Of a stretch of 7,164 nt of DNA, positions 6,101 to 7,164 are shown piece after piece. Positions within the stretch are counted from its first letter, which is position 1; each line of letters opens with the position of its first letter. The translations under genes were made by a program, and so were the position numbers. The DNA is from Candidatus Zixiibacteriota bacterium (lineage in GTDB: Bacteria > Zixibacteria > MSB-5A5 > CAIYYT01), in NCBI GenBank assembly GCA_026397575.1, contig JAPLUP010000484.1, forward strand, positions 1 to 7,164, read 5' to 3'. The notes beneath the pieces were generated by a model. That model saw only the letters and a program-made list of their open reading frames with translations. It was not told where the DNA came from and searched no databases.

Positions 6101-7164
6101 ATCGAGTCACCAAGGTTGGTGGCGTTGCTGGAGTCGTAATCGCGCTTAGTGTAATAAAGCTGGCCGCTAAATGTCGGCGGCTTCAGGTCAAGCGCGTTGT
6201 CCAGCTTGATCGAATCCCTGTAGATGTTACAGGCATTGTCAACCGCGGTAATCCAGATGTACTTATGTACTGAACTGGTATCGGTTGTGCCTTTGGCATA
6301 CTCAGCGCCAGTCGGCTGATTCAAGAGGAAGGTTTTCCGCCAGAGGTTGTTGCCGTTGGTAACATCTTCCAACGCCAGCGAGCCCGAATCAGGTAGGAAA
6401 TTCCTCACGTCAATACCAACAGACGTAATCTCGAAATAGCCGCTGGGACCGAGGTCGGCGACAACCGTCAGTCGGTCGCCAATCGCAGCCGAGCTATCGC
6501 CTACGTTGTTCTCCGAGAGGTAGAACCTCAGCCAATTGGCCGTAGCCTTCTGAGGCCGGATCGTGTCGATCTTACGAGTGTTGAACTGGTATACGACCGT
6601 ACCGACATTCGTGTGCTTATCGGTCGCGGTAAAGTAGATCCGGTAACCCGTATCATAATCCAATCCCTTAGGCGGTGTCGGCACAGCGACCTTAACCGTA
6701 TCGTACCAGGTGAAGTCTGCAGGATCAGTCGAAGCGTTTCTGCTGAAATGATTTGCATCGTTCTTGATCTTATAGGTTGCAGACAAGCCGAACTGGGACA
6801 GATCGACTGTGATCGTGCTGTCCTTAATGAACTCATTGGCATTCGTTATGTAAATGAACAACGAGTCGTTAAGGTTAATAATATCCGTACAGTTAGCGCT
6901 AGAGTCACCCACCGTTATGGTAATGTCATAAATCGGCGGATAAATATCCAACGTCGCCCGATATGGATGGTCACCAAGGGTATTCCACATACCAGCATTG
7001 GCTCCTGCCGAGTCAATTACTGGATTGCAGACAAAATACGAGAAAAGTGAATCCAGTACCCCATTATGCCGGACGACCATTCCATTGGGCGGAATGACAA
7101 CTTCAAGACCGGTCATGTGATATGAGGTGTCGCTGTCAATTGAGTCAGCCCAGCAATCCACCTT
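106..7164 (-). CDS. Giant multi-domain Ig-like secreted/surface protein with FlgD-like C-terminal domain (5' end outside window)
   Basis: One uninterrupted frame of at least 2352 codons ends in TAA (106-108). The first possible start in the window is GTG at 7161-7159, but the preceding in-frame codon AAG (Lys) is also open. No ribosome binding site or signal peptide is visible, and the apparent N-terminus (VDCWADSIDSD) begins inside folded-domain-like sequence, so I treat the gene as cut by the window edge. The protein is beta-rich. Many modules end in strands such as ITAVDNACN, IIAQDKAGN, AKITDNANN, IKVTDIAGN and FQAFDKAGC, and are joined by D-x-x-x-P linkers, as in bacterial Ig-like/fibronectin-like arrays. 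It has about 26 cysteines, half of them in the last 750 residues. The C-terminus (about residues 2256-2351) is a FlgD-type Ig fold. No catalytic motif or internal membrane segment was recognised. The likely role is an extracellular structural or adhesive protein, exported and perhaps surface-attached; this is inference. A catalytic or binding domain could lie in the missing N-terminal part. Confidence 0.9.
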   Translation of the reverse strand, partial: KVDCWADSIDSDTSYHMTGLEVVIPPNGMVVRHNGVLDSLFSYFVCNPVIDSAGANAGMWNTLGDHPYRATLDIYPPIYDITITVGDSSANCTDIINLNDSLFIYITNANEFIKDSTITVDLSQFGLSATYKIKNDANHFSRNASTDPADFTWYDTVKVAVPTPPKGLDYDTGYRIYFTATDKHTNVGTVVYQFNTRKIDTIRPQKATANWLRFYLSENNVGDSSAAIGDRLTVVADLGPSGYFEITSVGIDVRNFLPDSGSLALEDVTNGNNLWRKTFLLNQPTGAEYAKGTTDTSSVHKYIWITAVDNACNIYRDSIKLDNALDLKPPTFSGQLYYTKRDYDSSNATNLGDSIMVRVDLTGNKDIDSVWADFKDAGLGGFAIQPLYDDGTHNDTASADKIWMLGWRIGKLLDPALDPDPSDAKDAEVQGSLPADADYRVKIFAKDKSGIVDSILTNRSGAVDTNAWTSEALSSNKTYRFVLRTKDNAGNWELNTTNYLGIADGQAPWACVVYPDTGMYWGHENPLMITATTTFTDLDAAWIYYRKTDLGGGIPGPWTRYTPNMYVAPGGLVLRDTLELPQLAQYKGRYEFYIIAQDKAGNILPLDSAKAHCPAFTFFWEPQTIQADFLAINGALSPQSACGFNVWRDSLNTAKVTVVGGDTSAAIFTIDSWVIFNWGVGERDSTRIEFKDLQKIPFTYSFSVNDWPKSGSGIATDLYVRITNTRNGASGIAMVTLCVPDVKAPDIRITSPTAYSRVPIAKTSLNRVWVRAKIVSTSYDPTLPVRMEFFYQVDGTTDWVKIGETGSEGSQGYEVAWDNSKLSEGWVWLKAKITDNANNTKETPLIKVYLDKTAPLMTLTIPDAITVNGGLVVRDPGPDYFVNLNAEITNTTIDIAKVEFFISYRDSVDLVKYYHLIGEGYAGLTNSIWRYEWYINEWIDAEGEHDGWMKCGYDYKLRIKVTDIAGNVYDDENGDGQFDDYTFWANPFTTPINLNTPATDGSKLLFRLDCGAPQVAIDEVTSGDRTYQTPSSKLHGPAIVYMKRGETVGVKSIVLDSLSDLTGVKQVEYFFESPVFNNAWKSVGVATTSPWTVSFDPFALGLIHKDHVFHNEYQGGIKAVLTDSLNQTTDDEITMIVLDTVPGIAAWKTPTHTYVWGTVDLSIWSLEGDYDAHGTYRYVTYKYKPAAGGDWVEIATVRRTEGGDTTFYMAEWPTLNNLLTDGSYILGFETQDQNLNVKPIDQNPQITVIVQNALPTATITSPADGDFFCHDYYFTADVTNGPVGYVDFQYKPVLDDPSGPWTAFPGTADNFAPWDKKFTATLADGFYRMRVLVTNQAGRTWYSEPITLFYDGTNPLARIIQAQPTGGSVSDLELGNDGCYKVKRSYKTLNITAVAFDSLSPMGSQAMYNSGIDFVSLNLTYLDGDISITDLGISKASPADSGRYAFTWDISGLPTGRYEMTFQAFDKAGCGVGTDTRRFRIIDPLTPPSLVAGFWQPVPGEGKIVGVTYAGETVQFQYKTNGDWIPIGIGTQVASKSLYYPESRWQDYGVYVAPWAPSDGTNYQLRLVTAAGDDYAPILSVEIAGGVMTAVGPTTGTWGPATIERNQEEGCDMQGVARMTSSFGYPMAVGISMDLDDPTDFTYELIEFRNLPQQGTSQKYAGPFEFSEVNWGGVAYGKVFFCDYTELIGYSLNQGITAYWITQDLGTGGPVTSVTASLKDTITVTIPPEWNDDREGWEDGLVVWESSKPDPCVFQDMVLTPVGNRDGQSNYAGAPGRNCEGLCGTGSDERYAIVKMTYDASCNTPVESLMVAYWDGEGEWHLDGIYRTSKVAWINTVDHTVEFATTCLHGTYALIKRTPYVGEEIVTRKDALPSCGQYTNGYPVFWYQFVEAFPYTMDWSTLEVKVDGILVYEGGNYYVGGVKVAPSTALNGSARHWDIDYDDVSAVVSVQYRQPHDGVLDDPLPLACGSHTIWIGARTTQFSLQYLNDPFVVDCTKPVVIFPNKYVGKDPTIQFTITDDLSGVEWDSVYADVFFVTKSDSANYYGDYYGDGKEIIAFIQSFFPDQIKNYLSGNTVTITTSYNLENVRAMIVVVYNGHRRTDEDPNNWGIDPANYNFDEYYMVDGGAPDCVDNNATPHVQYFTVDSKSPTIIRNSTTTVCPMVFTITDDGSGVSDTGIVIRENGTVLPASAQQTSASAVNSGGKWFFAPSVGGGLLYYCPTPGAMAEITITDGNGNKTVILVSPETPLGEGDVVGEAGPNPFDPKVDESTNIRVTLNVSARVTVKIYDMGGDLVTTLRSDALMNAGSTLVGWNGTTEGGRTVANGVYLAHIEVTGVGGGNASTVVKIAVVEK
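109..396 (-). other. FlgD-like Ig-fold C-terminal domain (residues about 2256-2351)
   Basis: The last 96 residues match the well-known C-terminal domain of secreted FCB-group proteins (FlgD Ig-like, Pfam FlgD_ig family; the same fold as type IX secretion sorting domains). Hallmarks in order are: AGPNPFDP (2256-2263, usual form PNPFNP), strands IRVTLNVSARVTVKIYDMGG (2271-2290), LVTTL, an A-G-S-T-L-V-G-W-N-G-T stretch (2304-2314; usual W-D-G), GGRTVANGVYLAHIEV (2317-2332; usual G-x-x-V-A-S-G-V-Y), and a final strand TVVKIAVVEK. Because it sits at the very C-terminus, a role in export or surface attachment is likely. Whether the host has a type IX system cannot be seen here. Confidence 0.85.
427..1179 (-). 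other. Two related tandem modules sharing FTITDDxSGV (residues about 1995-2245)
   Basis: Two consecutive modules each follow a D-x-x-x-P linker (DCTKP at 1993, DSKSP at 2144) and carry nearly the same strand: FTITDDLSGV at 2014-2023 and FTITDDGSGV at 2163-2172. This is the I-x-D-x-x-S-G-V strand of Ig-like domains that bear acidic, often calcium-associated, loops. The first copy is longer and has a small duplicated YYGDYYGDGK stretch (2043-2052; bases about 1006-1035) inside an inserted loop. The second ends in ITITDGNGNKT, the usual last strand, and leads into the C-terminal domain. Divergence outside the shared strand suggests an old duplication. Confidence 0.6.
1180..1593 (-). other. Ig-like segment between the Cys-rich module and the twin modules (residues about 1857-1994)
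   Basis: This segment of about 138 residues runs from TPYVGEEIVTRKDALPSCG to the D-x-x-x-P linker DCTKP at 1993. It contains a strand pair typical of Ig-like modules that describe a hypothetical vector or axis: LEVKVDGILVYEGG, then DIDYDDVSAVVSVQYR, then ACGSHTIWIGA. The closing CGSHTIWIGA resembles the L-x-x-G-x-H-x-I-x-I-x-A final strand of many bacterial Ig modules. C1874, C1967 and C1994 are present. The fold is inferred from strand pattern only. Confidence 0.5.
1594..2391 (-). other. Cys-rich module of uncertain family (residues about 1591-1856)
   Basis: This stretch breaks the regular Ig pattern. It lacks the D-x-x-x-P linkers and A-x-D-x-x-G-N strands and holds seven cysteines (C1610, C1681, C1751, C1778, C1782, C1801, C1846), with C1874 just beyond. 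Its second half includes the tight pair CEGLC and a run of the form V-K-M-T-Y-D, then S-L-M-V-A-Y-W-D-G-E-G-E-W-H, then T-V-E-F-A-T-T-C-L-H-G-T-Y-A-L-I. That layout (long strand, Y-W-D then G-x-W, then a terminal H-G-x-Y-A-L strand) resembles a beta-sandwich module often found near the C-terminus of large secreted proteins in FCB-related bacteria. I cannot name the family with confidence. The cysteines may form disulfides outside the cell, which is inference. Confidence 0.45.
4225..4254 (-). other. Calcium-binding-type loop DxNxDGxxD (residues 970-979)
   Basis: Directly after the module-ending strand IKVTDIAGNVYD there is an acidic loop, DENGDGQFDD, that fits the D-x-N-x-D-G-x-x-D calcium loop of dockerin, thrombospondin-3 and EF-hand-like sites (ligands D970, N972, D974 and D978). 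It is the only perfect copy I found in the visible protein. In large extracellular bacterial proteins such loops rigidify inter-domain junctions when calcium is present. Its place at a module end, before the next segment starting near residue 1008, fits a junction role. The pattern match is direct; actual calcium binding is inferred. Confidence 0.6.
5938..6006 (-). other. Y-D-D-G-T-H-N-D motif within an Ig-like module (residues 386-408)
   Basis: Within the module at about residues 330-450, the stretch around LYDDGTHNDTASADKIW resembles the common L-x-D-D-G-x-x-x-D-x-x-A-x-D-x-x-(Y/W) pattern. That pattern occurs in secreted beta-sandwich modules of bacteria, often read as DDGTHGD-x-x-AGDG-x-Y. 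The acidic side chains could bind calcium between strands, which is inference. Here the usual Gly-Asp-Gly end is altered to Ser-Ala-Asp-Lys, so metal binding may be weaker than in canonical copies. Confidence 0.5.

Larger units (their letters stand above)
2392..7161 (-). other. Array of Ig-like / fibronectin-like beta-sandwich modules (residues about 1-1590)
   Basis: The main body of the protein is a chain of modules of roughly 100-130 residues. Boundaries are marked by a linker D-x-x-x-P: DTIRP (199), DLKPP (325), DGQAP (503), DVKAP (740), DKTAP (850), DCGAP (1008), DGTNP (1350) and DPLTP (1482), with variants DTVP (1138) and QNALP (1250). Just before most linkers is a strand ending in A/T-x-D-x-x-G/N-N-like residues, for example TATDKHTN (178), ITAVDNACN (304), VLRTKDNAGN (481), IIAQDKAGN (593), AKITDNANN (830), IKVTDIAGN (958) and FQAFDKAGC (1461). 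Two modules open with an I-T-S-P motif (RITSP at 747-751, TITSPADG at 1257-1264), the usual first strand of bacterial Ig modules. The 503-740 interval is long enough for two modules. The fold assignment comes from these motifs, not from a profile search. Such arrays usually serve as spacers or adhesive stalks. Confidence 0.75.

Noticed and set aside
106..7164. CRISPR array, insertion sequence or DNA-level tandem repeat
   Set aside because: The repetition seen is only at the protein-module level and highly diverged. No spaced identical DNA repeats, terminal inverted repeats or transposase motifs were found by reading the sequence.

Overview
The window is almost entirely one very large minus-strand reading frame. 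It runs from the right edge (base 7164) to a TAA stop at 106-108, which gives at least 2352 codons. The frame is still open at the right edge, so the true start and any signal peptide lie outside the window. The visible protein is a long string of beta-sandwich (Ig-like or fibronectin-like) modules, and it ends in a FlgD-type Ig-fold C-terminal domain of the kind that closes many secreted or surface proteins. I see no catalytic domain in the visible part. The best reading is a giant secreted or surface-anchored structural or adhesion-like protein.

Organism: the C-terminal domain (PNPFDP, then a V-x-I-Y-D-M-G-G stretch, W-N-G-T and N-G-V-Y) is typical of large secreted proteins in the Fibrobacteres-Chlorobi-Bacteroidetes (FCB) group and neighbouring candidate phyla such as Zixibacteria, Marinimicrobia or WOR-3. 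GC content looks roughly balanced. The phylum assignment is inference from protein style only, and no marker gene is present.

Layout in coding direction (right to left; residues numbered from the GTG at 7161-7159): about 2392-7164, an array of roughly a dozen Ig-like modules separated by D-x-x-x-P linkers, with one Ca-binding-type DxNxDGxxD loop; 1594-2391, a Cys-rich module that does not look like the Ig array; 1180-1593, one further Ig-like segment; 427-1179, two related modules that each carry FTITDDxSGV; 109-396, the FlgD-like C-terminal domain. After the stop comes a 90-base gap with a perfect 13-bp hairpin (63-94). A strong purine-rich ribosome binding site (24-33) then leads to the first five codons (MRNHL) of another minus-strand gene that leaves the window at base 1. 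The two genes are co-directional. The hairpin lacks a U-run on their strand, so read-through into the second gene is possible.

No tRNA, rRNA, CRISPR array, insertion sequence or plus-strand gene could be supported. I found no convincing new multi-gene system here. The points of interest are the modular architecture, the Cys-rich module and the hairpin.
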